Source: Sipunculus nudus (taxonomy: Eukaryota > Annelida > Sipuncula > Golfingiida > Sipunculidae). Taken from it: 64,000 bases of DNA. Location of the stretch: the NCBI GenBank assembly GCA_026874595.1, contig CM049317.1, forward strand, positions 12,938,882-13,002,881. The letters run 5' to 3'. Below the pieces are notes generated by a model. It was not told the origin of the DNA. It did not search any database and saw nothing but the letters and a program-made list of their open reading frames with translations. Of the stretch, positions 1 through 13,500 are shown piece by piece. A program made the translations under genes and the position numbers. The stretch's first letter is position 1. Each line of letters begins with the position of its first letter.

Positions 1-258
1 GACACAGAACTGTATCTTAGTGTTTGGCATAAACATAATTTGTTCTTTATACCTTACCGATAGTTATCTGTAAGGGCATCCATCAAAGTACTATTTTTAA
101 AACCCTCCTTATTCAATAACCGATTTTATTAATGTTAAACGTTAAAACAGAAGTGGATAGTGACGTATAATATGATGCAGTTCTGTAGCGATCTCATCAT
201 CGTATTACATCATATTGTAGTATAGAGAAGATTTCAATATTCATTGCGAGTCACTTAC

Positions 259-454
259 CCTTGAAAAACATGAATATATTCCGCCCCCTTTGGACACAGG
301 TGGGCACACAAAGCCGGAGACATCATCTTGCTGTGTGTGTGTTGAAGTTTGCATCTATCAAGTCGTAACAGTGGTTCTATAGCACATTCCTTAGGCAGGA
401 AGTCTATCAAGTTGAAACATCCGACTGTCGATGGCTTAGAAAATGGTGCCTTAT
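259..454 (-). CDS. Exon 16: WSC domain 4, first half (gene continues beyond the window)
   Basis: 196 nt, phase 1 to 2. Acceptor CCGTGTGTTGCAG, strong donor GG|GTAAGTGA. It contains TVGCFNLIDFLPKECAIEP, an extra Cys pair in the loop (KEC and DRCKL), then KMMSPALCAHLCPKGAEYIH. The M-S-P-A-L-C-x3-C string matches WSC2 almost exactly. It is the longest first-half exon (64 full codons). The matching second-half exon is not found in bases 1-258 and must lie outside the window. Confidence 0.85.
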
Positions 455-3400
455 CTGCAACACACGGAAAATAATGAGGAAAACCCCAGACAAGGCTTGG
501 CTATAAGATTTCGATTCAAATAGTTAGTTAAAAAATAGAATATAAATAGTCATTTTCGGGGGATTAAAGAGTTCACAGGAGCAGACAAATCAAAAACACC
601 ATTTCTTAAATTTATTGCGGAATAAGCTCCGAGTAGATCGAAGTGAAAGTGACTATTCAAAGAATGGTTTTGACAAAGTAGCGTTGTGTTATATTTGTTC
701 TCTATGTAACATAGTTTATGATATAAAACCTTAATGACATATAGCACTGTCAAGTATAAAATAAGAAATAGTTAATCCTGGTTGCATTATTAAGGAATAT
801 GACGCACTATGAAAATGGTACATATGCTCAATACAAATCGTTTATTGCTTGAGTCATAACAGCGTTTGATGTGAAGCCACTACTATAAATATGCAGCTTT
901 GACAGCATGGCAGCCTACTTTCCAGTAACGGTCCATGGGCCAGAAAGTGAAATTTCTATGTTCCCACTAGCTGGCTGTTTTAAGGTGTCCTTTACTCATT
1001 TCAAGGTGTTTCCAAACATATAAATAGAGCAAAAACCCCTGAAAATTCCCTTTTTGCAAACCAAATACTCCGTTTTAAAATTAATCTGGAGTGACTTTGC
1101 GCCAGTATATGGAAAATAATAATTTGTTAATAATATCATGTATCAATATTGCATGATTTTGACACAAAGAGAATTTTTTTTTATAATTACTGTTCTGCTC
1201 CGAGAAATTGATACCCTATAATACTGAATTTATTTCCATAAAAGTTGTTACCTGCCGTGTGTTCTTTATACCAAATGCAATACTTGTAATATTTCAGATA
1301 TATTATTTGGTTCTTACTTCTTTAACACAAATATCCCAAATGCATTCCGACCAGTATCCCTAAATGTGAAAAATAACACTATAGTAACAAAAACAAATAT
1401 TTTCAGTCATTTTATTTTCAATGTGCCTCTTGCTTTACACCTGCAAATCTTGTTATAAGAGCAAGATCTATGTGTGATTGAAGTTGCGGATGTGTCTATT
1501 AATATAATTTATTAATAAAATTTATGATCCTAAAAATGCAAGAAAATAAAAAAAAATTAATTCAGGGGTCTTAGCTTCCTTTAAAATTCACAATATCAAA
1601 GTGTAATTGATATATATATGCAGTACTACACAATTATTTGATTTTCGTTGTTGTAAGTAAATGAGACTGAGCCATGCAGGGTTCTTCTACTTCATCAGAA
1701 AAAAAACAGCTTTACCAACGCTATAGTGTATTTTGCTTCATACCTTCAAGTATAAGAAAATAATAGCATACCTGGTCCTGGTTTCACTTTCTTTTTTCTT
1801 TCAACTGGGAGAAATTAAATGTAATGTTTAATATCCCCTATAATAATGACAACATGACGTTATTTGTATATATGCTATTATGGTATAAAGTTAAGCAATG
1901 TTTATTGTTCATAAGTGTATTTCTCGATAAAGTTATTTGTTTTGAGTCTTGCCGCTTAAAATAACTACAATTTACCTGTACTTCCTTTATTTTTTTTACC
2001 TGATTGTATTTTATATGCTTTAACTGATCTTGTCTCTAACAGTCTTGTGACCTTTTTCCAAGTGAACTGCTCCAAAATGAGGCAAAGTCATGTTAACTGT
2101 TTTTTTTTCTCTCTTTTCTTATATGTTATTAGTTATTTTTGTCTAGATATACAAGTTCCACAGTTACACTTTACAAGATGGTAATTTAAACAAATGTAAT
2201 ATTTTTAAGGTAAAGATCAATGCATAATTAAAGTAAAAGAGTAGAACAAATTATCAGCATTTGTCTGATAAAGCCTGTATTATTCAACTAACATATTTGT
2301 AAGGATCAGGTTGAAATTGTGTATACCTATAGATCTTGGATACCTCCGCTTTATACTCGAGACTAGAGGTGTCACCTATAATAATTTTGGGATGAGTTCA
2401 TTCAAGCATTTTGCCACTTGTTTTGCCTACCGGTAGGTGATTGGTTTAGTATATTAGACAGCGATTCTTTATGTCCATAGATATTTATGCAGTTTTCTCA
2501 GATACGGTTGGTTGTTAGTCTTAAATTGTTCACGTCCTAAGATATCAGATACCCCTGTCCTGTATACAGGCCTGGTGGCGCCACACGTCTATTTGTTATC
2601 ATTGAGTTTATTATCTTTTTGTAAGAGGTGATTAGATATATTCACCATAAGATTTGCTTGTCCTTGGAGCTTTGTAGGGTTTATCCTGTATTCAAGACTG
2701 TGTAGGGCCAGCCATAATAAATTTCATCACGCATCCATATGTAGATATGATTGGTTGAGAAAATTACACAGAATTACATATATGAATTGCTTAGTTAGCA
2801 TCCTTGTTGCTGTAAGTTTGGAGAAGCGCTCATGTCGTACATGTAATCATGGTGTCAAAAACTTTAAATACCTTACAATACCAATGCCTGTATGATATGT
2901 GGGATGACTGTAGCAGTGTGTTGAATGTCACTTTTCTAGTTTATTAATTTATTTATAGGCAAGTTCAACAAATATTACTTATACTGACCTAACTATAATC
3001 ATTCTATGCTCTCTAGCTTTTCAAAGGGCATATTGTTAGGTAACTGTGAAGGGCGAAACAAATATTTAAAGAAAGTAATTATGGGCAGTAAGCCAAGGTA
3101 CAGATATTTATCATTCTCGATTTACACATTAAGGTAGATTTCTCCAAATGTGGATTTTTTTTCTTGTTCGTTTGATTTTTGTTGTCTTAAACTTGGAGAA
3201 TGAAGGTGCTGGCGCAGAAAATTAGCAGTCGAAATTTAAATAATAATGTTTGTGAGACTGATTGAAATGATAATGGAATACCTCCTGTTGTGTGATAAGA
3301 TAAATTCAGAAAACTTGGGGTTTGCGCAAAACAGAGGATTCTGTTATTAATTTTATGATACATAAACCTGTTATCAATGCTTGCAAAACATCCACTTTCA

Positions 3401-6400
3401 ACTGTTAAATTTAAACTTTATATTTATATTATATATTGTGTGCATTTAAAATTATGAGCATAGATTAGAACATGGCTTTGCCTACAAAGTTAGTTTTCTA
3501 GTATTTGAGGGTATGTAACCAAAATATACATGTACCTGGTGGAATGCAGATATGCAGGTAGTGTTTAAAGTTCAGAGTTGAAAGTTATTGTTATTTTTAT
3601 ACTGAGCTTAGCTGGGGTACATTGTATTTTTAGACAGTATTCTTTTCTAAGTATCCTTGAGATGTAATAAGGAGATGGGGAGTGTCTATTATTAGACGCT
3701 GTCACGAGGAAGATTATACATATAGATATCGGTGATTAACATATAGAACAGAATAGATTTTGCATTATTCATCAAAATATTAAATCAATACCAATTTTCT
3801 GTATTAATAGAGATTCAGCCCTTGAAGAAAAACCTTAATACAAGGACTCAAAAATATTAAAGGTCCGGTAGCAGAATATATTATTATTACTATATTATTT
3901 AATAATCAAATTTTAATAATTTTAAGATACTTATGCTGAGACAGTCTTGTTGTAATAAAAGAAATTCATTATGGAAATTACATATTAACTAGTGAGCCAT
4001 GGGTCATGACGCTCAGCTGACTCAAAAGATTCGCTAAAGGAAATTTTATCATCTGAATGGTAGTAAATACCCATTCAACTGAAGCAACAAACAGATTAAC
4101 CAACAGGCCAAGATTGTGTCTGTATTTATATATCTCAAAAATAGAGAAAAATGCGTAAAAATATAGGAGCCTCCACCAGTCTGCTGAAACTAATAAAAAC
4201 ACTTAATGGTAAATATCCATGGAAAGAATCATGGTGATCTCTGCATAAGTTGTTCATATACTTCAGCTTTTGTATCAAATTTTCATTATTCTGAGGGATA
4301 CTTCGGAGTCATATTCCTTGAAGGATATTGGTAACAGAGACCTAATTTCAGGTTTCCACAGACATTTTTTATGGGCCTCCTTGCATGACAAGAATGAAAA
4401 TTATAGGTCCAGTTTTTACAATATGTGCCACGTTAACAGATGACAGCATCCTCAAAGTTCTCAAAAATAGAGAAAAAAAAAATTGGAAAAATGGAATAAA
4501 ATATAGGTGGCACCACAAGTCTGCAGAAACTGATAGAACCCTCCATAATCAATATCCATGCAAAGAATCATGGTGATCTCTGCATTAGTTGTTCAGATAG
4601 TTCAGCTTTTGTATCAAATTGTTCATTATTCTGAGGGATACTTCGGAGTACTATAACTTGAAGGATATGGGAAACAGGGACCTTATTTCAGGTTTCCGCA
4701 TACCCTATTCATAGGCCTCCTTGCATGACAAGAATGAAGATTCTAGGTCTAGTTGTTACGATTTGTACCCTGTTGACAGATAACCACATCTATAAAGGTC
4801 TCAAAAATAGAGAAAAAAATCGTAAACATTTGGAAAAAAATAGAGGTGGCGCACCCACTCTGCAGAAACTGATTCATGTTACACCTCATGATCAATATGT
4901 ATGCCAAAATCATGACCATCAGTGTTGTAGTTACTGATATACTGCAGTTTTTGTATCAAATTTTTCATTATTCTGGGGGTATTTTGGAGCAGCTTAGAGG
5001 ATATGGGTAACAGAGACCTAATTTCAGGTTTCCATGGAGACTTTTCATGGGTCTCCCTGTGTGTCAAGAATAAAGATTCTAAGTCCAGTCGTTACGATTT
5101 GTACCCTGTTGACAGAAAACTATATCCTAAGGTCTCATAAATAGAGAAAAAAATTCGAAAAATTGAATAAAATATAGGTGGCACCACCAGTCTGCAGAAA
5201 ATGACCAATGATCAATTTGTATGCTAAAAATCATGGCCAGCAGTGATGTAGTTAATGAGATATTGAAGTTTTTGTATGAAATTTTTGACTATTCTGGGGG
5301 TACTCGAGCCTCATAGCTCCAAGGATATGGGTAACAGAGACCTAATTTCTGGTTTCCATGGAGACTTTTCATAGGTCTCTCAGTGTGTCAAGAATGAAGA
5401 TTCTAGGTCCAGTCTTTACGATTTGTGCCCTGTTAACAGATGTTAACATTTTTAAAGGTCTCCAAATTAGAGAAAAAAAAATTGTAAAAAATCGAAAATA
5501 CAGGTGACGCCACCAGAACATCTCATGATCAATATGTATGCCAAAAATCATGACCATCAGTGATGTAGATAATGAGATATTGAAGTTTTTGTATGAAAAA
5601 ACATTGACTTACAGTCAGCTGAGCTAAAAAAAAGGACTACCATTGACAGAACATACTCTTTTTTTTTATTTAATAATCATTTTTATAATGTCAGAGATTA
5701 ACAAAAACAATTCATATCCATGTTTATTAATATCACAAACTGATGTTGCCGTTGAAATATTATATAATTATGAATTATATAAAGCGCAATGCCTAAGCCT
5801 TTCAGCTCTCATGATGGTAACTAAACTTGAGAGAAGGAATTGTGTCTCAGGTTAAGGATGGATCAAAGAGATCCAAGGGACTTCAGATTTGCAACCAATA
5901 GTAATATGTTGGAGCAAACTAGAGGTCACTCGCTGTGGGATAAGCTAGATAGAAGTTTGGATGGTAATATCTTAAAATAAAAGAAACCCCATTATGGTCA
6001 TTATTTCTATTTTTTCTGAAGTTAATGTTACATGCACATATTTCACAACAATTGTCTAATCTCTCTGTACAGTCATTTAGCAATTTCCCGTTGAGCCAAA
6101 TAATTATATTTATGACACTTAAATAAATAATTCTAAATGCTGAAGGTCTAGAGAAGATCTGTATTTAGATGGACCAAAATGCAGAAATGTGACATTTTAT
6201 TTTTACAAGGAACCCACGGAACATCAGAAATAGAAAAACTAGTGGCCCATGGGCCATGACGCTCAGCTGAATTCAAGAATTCAGAAAAATTCATGAGTTT
6301 TTTTAAGAGTTCTTAGAAATATAAGGTTTATGAATAAACTCTCCAAGACAGATTGACATGCCACATTTTAGACAAATATCTTTAGCCACTCCTAAGATAT

Positions 6401-9400
6401 GAGCAATTTTCACCCAAAGCACATGTAGGCATGCAGATGGCACCACCAGTCTTGAGTACAAGATGGAGGAGTCCAAGATCTAAGGATATGCACCAATTCA
6501 GGCCAATACAGCAAATCACTCCTAAGAAAAGGGCATTTATTTATTCTACAAAACCGGGAAAGTATGTAGCGTCACCTCGCTGGTTTACGAGAACACTTTC
6601 CAAGATGGATGGACATGCAACATTTCAGACCAATATCGTGAACCATTCCTGAGATATGAGCAATTTTAACCAAAAGCAAATATACCGATGGACGCCACAC
6701 GAAAACGACTGCAGACGGCGCTACCCATCTTGTTTACGAGATGTAGGTGTTGAGGATCTATGAACATGCACAATTTTAACCCAATACATTGAAGAACAAC
6801 TAAGACGAATAAATGGCAAATGCACAGATGGACATTTTGATAAAAGTATTGCAGGTGGCGCCACCAGTCGCAATTATGAGATAGAGAGATCAAAGATCCA
6901 TGGACATGCAAACTTTCAGCACAATACATTGAGCCACTCCTGAGATATGGGCTGTTATCTAAAAGTCACCCAGATTCGTACTGCACAGAAAGGACTGCTG
7001 GTGGTGCCACCTGCCTTTGATAGGTACAACAACATAGGTGAAGGAACAGCTATCCTGGGTTTCAGAAAGATTGGTCAAAGAGTCTCAGAGGAGTCCTCTG
7101 GAAACTAACGCAGAGTTTTTATATCACATTTGTAATTATTCTGGGGGGTATTTACTAGCCCCATAGCTCAGAGGATATGGGTAACAAAGACTGTATTTCA
7201 GGTTTCAAGAGAGACTTTTCATGGATGACAGCTTCTTTGAAAGTATAAAAAATAGAGAAAAAAATTTGTAAAAATTAGAAAAAAGTACAAGTGGCGACAC
7301 CAGTTTGCAGGAACTGATGTAACACTCCATGATCAATATTCATGCAAAAATCATGATGGTCAAGGCAATGGTTATTCAGGTACTGAAGTTTTTGTATCAA
7401 ATCTTTGATTATTCTGGGGGGTACTTAAGAGACCCCTAGCTCAAAGAATATGGGTAACAGAGACCTAATTTCAGGTTTCCAAGGAGATATATCATTGACC
7501 TCTCAGGATATAAAGTTTGAAAATTCCAGGTCCAACGTTACGACTTGTGTCCTGTTAACAGACGGACGGCCGGACAGACACACGACGGACGAAAAGTGAT
7601 CGCTATAGCTCAGATGACTTTCAGTCAGCTGAGCTAACAATGGAGTAATGAGTGAAATGGAAAAGATGGTTTTAGCCATGCAAATTCATCAATTAAAGAC
7701 TGTGCCATTTTTATGAGAAGAAAAACTTAGTGATGGAAGATTTAACAAAAATATACAGTTCTCATGACGGTAAGATTCTCATAATTTGGCTTAAGTAGAA
7801 GAGGTAGAATATTAACACCTACGCTTCAAATAATGTAGGAGAACAAAAACACTTTTGTTCGAAACTTTATAATATAATACAGCAACATATTGACCATACA
7901 GAGGAAGTTATCTTAGGAGGAGATTTTAATATAATATATTATGCAAAATTAAATAAAAAAGAGGAAGATCGGGTGACATTAGGAAGAGTATAGTAGATCA
8001 TTTTCTATTGATCACTTATAAATATTTTTTTTAGATTAAAAAACCCATCAAGGAAATGCTATACATGGAGACAAACAAATGAGAATATATGTTCTAGATT
8101 GTGTTTCAACCATATATCAAATCGGTTCATTGTGCAGTTGTATTGGAATTTGAAAAAAAAAATAGCGAACAAGGAGATAAAAGGAAAAGGTATCTGAGAG
8201 TAAACAAAGAAATATTAAATGAGGCTGAATATATGGAAAACCTTATTAAAGAAGGAATGTTTGGGAACAGGAATATTCTAATATTACCGATGACCGAATT
8301 AATCTGAATTATTTACATACAAAATTAGACAGTTAAGTATATATTACAGTAAAAAAGAGCTAATGTAAAAAAGATCCAAAGAAGCATTCCTTATCTATAG
8401 ACTGAAGAAACATCAGGAAATATTAGATGTCTCAGAGACCCAGCAAAATCAAGCTTTAAAAGATGAGTTAATTTCTATAAAAAAAAACAATTAAATGATA
8501 TGGATAATTATGAAACACAGGGATGTATGCTTCGGTCAAAATTTAGATGGTTTGAATATGGAGAAAAAAAATCTTAAAAATTTTCTTAACATAAAAAAAC
8601 ATAACATTGGATTAAAATCTATCAGAAAACTTAATAATTCTAGAAAAGCAAACGGAATTTTATCAACACATATACTCTTCTCAAACGGTTAAAAGAATAG
8701 AATGATATAAATAGCTATTTAGATGCATTAAAATTGCCTGCGTTATCTAAATTAAACCCAGTACTTTTAGTTAAACCCATTACGGAAGAAGAACTTTATT
8801 TGACTCTTTAAAACATTTGCTAAAGATAACAGTCCTGGAAATGATAGGATATCAGTGGAATTCTACAATGAATTTTGCATCTTTTTTTTTATCATGAATC
8901 GTTGTATCATTCAATTAAGCTTTTCAAGAAGGAGTTATCTATCTCACAAAACAAGCTGTGGTTACTTTTATTGATAATAAAAGAGAGAACACTAACACAA
9001 ATTTGAAGGCCTATATCATAATTAAATGTAGATTATAACATTTTATCCAAAACACAATCATAAATATTTTTAAAAATTCTACCATAATATAAGGAATAGT
9101 CAAACGGGATACATTCAAGGTAGATACATAGGAGAAAATATTCGGAATTTATCAGATTTGTTAGAATATACATAAATAAAAGATATTCCATGAATATTAA
9201 TTAGTATAGATTTTGAAAAGGCATTTGGCTCAGCAGAAACTAATTTTATGATAGCAGTATTAAGAAAATACAACTTTCCATCCTCATTTATAAAATGGAT
9301 TAACACCTTATTTTAAAACATTGGTAGTTGTACGATCAATAATGGCATTACATCTGGATATTCTAAGGTGGAAAGAGATGTTCGACTAGGAGACCTCCTT

Positions 9401-10494
9401 TCAACATATCTATTCGTATTAGCAGCTGAAATTATAGAAGAATTTATTAGGACTTCAGAATAAAATAATCGGAATGAACAGTCTCAAATTATCATTTTAA
9501 GTTATTACAATATGCAGACGATACTGTAGGAATAGTTATGGATTTGAGAACTGTTGAGACCTTTAAAGTTATTCAAACATTTGGTACTTTCAGTAAGTTA
9601 AAATTATATTTTGAAAAAAAATGTGGGGAATGTGGATCGGTCAGAATAAGAACGACGTACACTAGCCATTAGGGATTAAATGGCCCAGTAATCCTGTTAA
9701 ATATTTGGGATTATAAATTTCATATAAAAAAAAGAAGCACAAATTGAATTTCAGCTCTAAATTAATATCAGCTCAAAATACTTGAATCAAAGAAGTTTGA
9801 CTTTGCTAGGAAAATTCAAATAGTTATAACTTTCCTTTTTTCTAAGTTTTATTATTTTCTAGCAAATTAGCCTATACCAGATGACCTTTGCAAAAAGGTA
9901 AAAGAAATGCCATTTTGATTTTTGATGAATGATGGTGGAGAAAGAATTAAACGAGTAAGATTAATACAAGAAGTAAAACATGGAGGCCTAAGGAATCCGC
10001 ATATTGAATCCATAATACAAACCGCACGGATATCTTGGGTTAAAAGGTATATCAAAGGAGATGGAATACCATGGAAACTTTAGTTTCAGTATTATATTCA
10101 TATGATATACCGGTCTTCTATAAAGAAATTTCAAAGAGCTATGTAATGTTACGTAAAAAGGTACTTTGATTATGTCCTACTGGAACAGCAATTAATTTGG
10201 AATAATAGTCTTATAAAAATTAGCAATACCACAATATACCGGAAACAGTTCTATGAAATAGGAATTAATACAGGACTTGATTAGTTCGATTGTAAAGGCA
10301 AGGTAATACCATTTTCATTTTGGGTTGAAAAAGGATTGCCAGGGTTTCAATTTTTTAAGATGGTATACCTTGGTTGCTAGGTTTAAAAGTGTCAATCGGC
10401 AAAATGAAAATAATATAGATACAAGTTCTTTTTTATTTTATAATGTTGGTTTTAAAAATCTAGAAGTTTCACCAACAAGAATCATTTACTCTTC

Positions 10495-10532
<38 letters not shown>

Positions 10533-13500
10533 AAAAACATTTGATGAAGGGCCGTTTTTTCTAAAGTAGCAACATATGTTCCAGCTGTAGAAGTTGAATA
10601 TGAGGAAATTTATATGCTTCCCTCTAAAATATGTATGGATACAAAGTCTAAAGTTTCCCCGTATAAACTGTTAAATGATTGTTTAGTAAATAATTGCTGG
10701 TTCCACAAATGGAATATGAAAGATTCAAATCTATGTACATTCTGTTATACAAAACCAGAGAATTTATTGCACTTACTCTCGACCTGATGCAAGGTTAAAA
10801 ACTATGGGCAGATATTAACAATTGGCTTTAACAAAAAGGATGCAATATTGTTATAAATTAAATAAGTGTTGAATATGGTGAAATAGAGGGATCTGTTTTA
10901 GGCAACTTAATTCTTTTGGATTCTTTAACTCACTGGATTAGCTTTCAGATATCTTTGGGAAATCGCCAACTGCCAGTCAGTGGTAACCAGTATGTAACTA
11001 GAATGTCTCAAATATGTATATATGTATTTCACGAAATCAGACTTTCTCCACTTCTTTGCAGAATGCAGTCTATTTATCAGTGGCAGGTGTAGGGCTCATG
11101 CAGAAAACCAAAACCAAGTGGTCTATAGCACAGTTATGCTAATAAGTGAACTTATAAACAGTAATTAATATTTGAATAATCATTCAGTTATTCCACGATA
11201 TCCCTAATGAATAATTACATGTCTTCTACCTTCACTAAACCATGACTGAACATCTTTACTCAACCAAAGGACTGATCTGTAAGGTAGGTTTCTTTAGGAA
11301 TGGTTTAATTCACCATATCCAAAGACCATGTAATATTTCAGGCCAACGAAACAAACTACACCATAATGTTTGTAATGCTGATTTTGTTCAAGTTGTGAGG
11401 TTCAAAGAAGATCAGAGTTCAAACCATGTTACTGATAGTGAAGAGGTAGAGAGCAGTACCCATTAAGTGGTCTGGGGGTTTAAAAGTGGCTCAAGAATTA
11501 ACACGTTACTTTTTTGAGCCAAATTATATATCATTAAAAAGCTTATTTTTTTGCAAGTTTTAATGATGCCACAAATCATGCCCTTATGATGTATAATAAT
11601 AAAGCACTGGTCCAAAATCAATGGAAATTCGCCCCAGAAAAAAAAGTTTTTGAGTACAAAAAAAAAACTGAGTACGCGATTTGAAAACAAATGATTTTCC
11701 GGGTGTTTGCAGCATTTATATTTTAAAAACACCTGGAAATGATTAAAGGGCACCTGAAATAATTAAAGGGCTTCTCAAAGAAGAAAGCTAAGGGGGTCGC
11801 TAATGTTCCTTACTCGGCGGGAGGGGGTCACTTTTTAGCCCATAAACAATAAAAGAGAGGCAATCGCAAAAAAAAACTAATTTCAGTGTACTTGTACGAG
11901 TTTCAATATAAGAGTCTTGACTTGACTCTTGTAGTGCGGTGTCTCGTCTTGAAGCGGTCACGAGTTAGTCAGCTATGAAGACCGTTTCAATATCGCGGTC
12001 TTACTCAAGATTGCCTTTACCTTTACCTGAAATAACAATATCCACATCGGTTTATACGGCGTGGTGACCTGATATTTGTGGAAGACTTAACGACTGAAGA
12101 CTATATACTAAAAAAGAAAGCCGGCCCCAAAACGAAACAAGGGACCCACGGGTCACGGCGCTCGGCTGATCCTGATTGGACTATAAATGTTCCTCCACTG
12201 TGATACTATATCGAGTCGATAAAGCTTATGAATATCATGGACATGTTGGGCTATTATGAAGGAATGTAATGTAATATGTGAGTAAATGATAAATGAAATA
12301 ACCTGACTGATGGATAAATAGAGTCAAATATAGTGGTTTATTTTTTATTTATTTAGGAGGGGTTGAAAATTGTGATATATTTGAGCAAATATGAATGCAA
12401 TGACAGCAGTAATAAGCAGTAGTAGAATGATGATAAGGCTATTTGTTGAAGGATCTAAAGTGTATGGTAGTCTGCAAGCTTTCAATTTGACAGATATTAT
12501 GTTATGATTAACTATGCTGATGAAGTGATTTATGAATTTGTGACTGTATGACACAATATCTCTTTAGTCTTGACAAGGTACATTATTGTGATGCCCACTA
12601 TGTCTACATATTACACAATATTGACATAATTTCTGGCATGTACATAGGTACCTATGGACGAATAGTTATACAAAATATTAAAGTATGAATATATCTGATT
12701 CATCTTGTTCTTGCTTATTGAGGCTGACTTTGGGATGGGGTTCGGAGAAGGGAAAAGTGAGGGCAGCACGAAGGTGGATGTAGAAATATTCTATTGTAAT
12801 GTTTTTCATTCATATAAGAATAGGAAAAGCTAAGAGGAAAGGGGCCCTCCTACTTGGTTATAGTAAAGTTCTAAATATATGATTGCTAACTAATACTCTG
12901 ACAAGACTGTCATGAAGAAAAACAGTAAAAGTTTTGAGATACTGTGATGCATATGAAAATTTACAGATGGACAGGCAAGTGGACAGAATGGACTAATACC
13001 TTTATTTCACTAACAAGGGAATAATGCATTTAAGTTTATATATAATCCTATTTTTTTAAGCATATCCACTTTTTCCATTAAGAAGTATTATCTGAAACAT
13101 TTTTTTATTTACAGGTTTTATAAATTTTTAATAAAAAAACTGAAAATATAAGTAAAAATATTAGAATTGTTGCAAAAGTTGCAATCATTATATATACAGA
13201 GTAAAAAACTGAAACTTTAAGTTAAAATATTAGAATTGTTGCAAAAGTTGCAATCATCATATATCCAGAGTGTAGCTCATATTGGGTCATATTATGCATA
13301 CACATATATTTTATTATTTTTAAATCATAAATGTTTAAACTGAATTTAAAAGAAAATAATGCCACAACATGGCATCTACAAGAATATTCCTTGAATCACT
13401 ATTAAAAAGTTTTGCACATTGGAGTTTTCAGTACATGCTTAATTTTATTCACCAAAATAAAATAAAAGATTCAGTAAATTTGATAAAATACAACATCTTT

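Noticed and set aside
3978-5557. Several 60-74-codon frames beginning MTRMKI or similar on both strands
   Set aside because: They recur because family A units recur; they are repeat shadows with changing ends.
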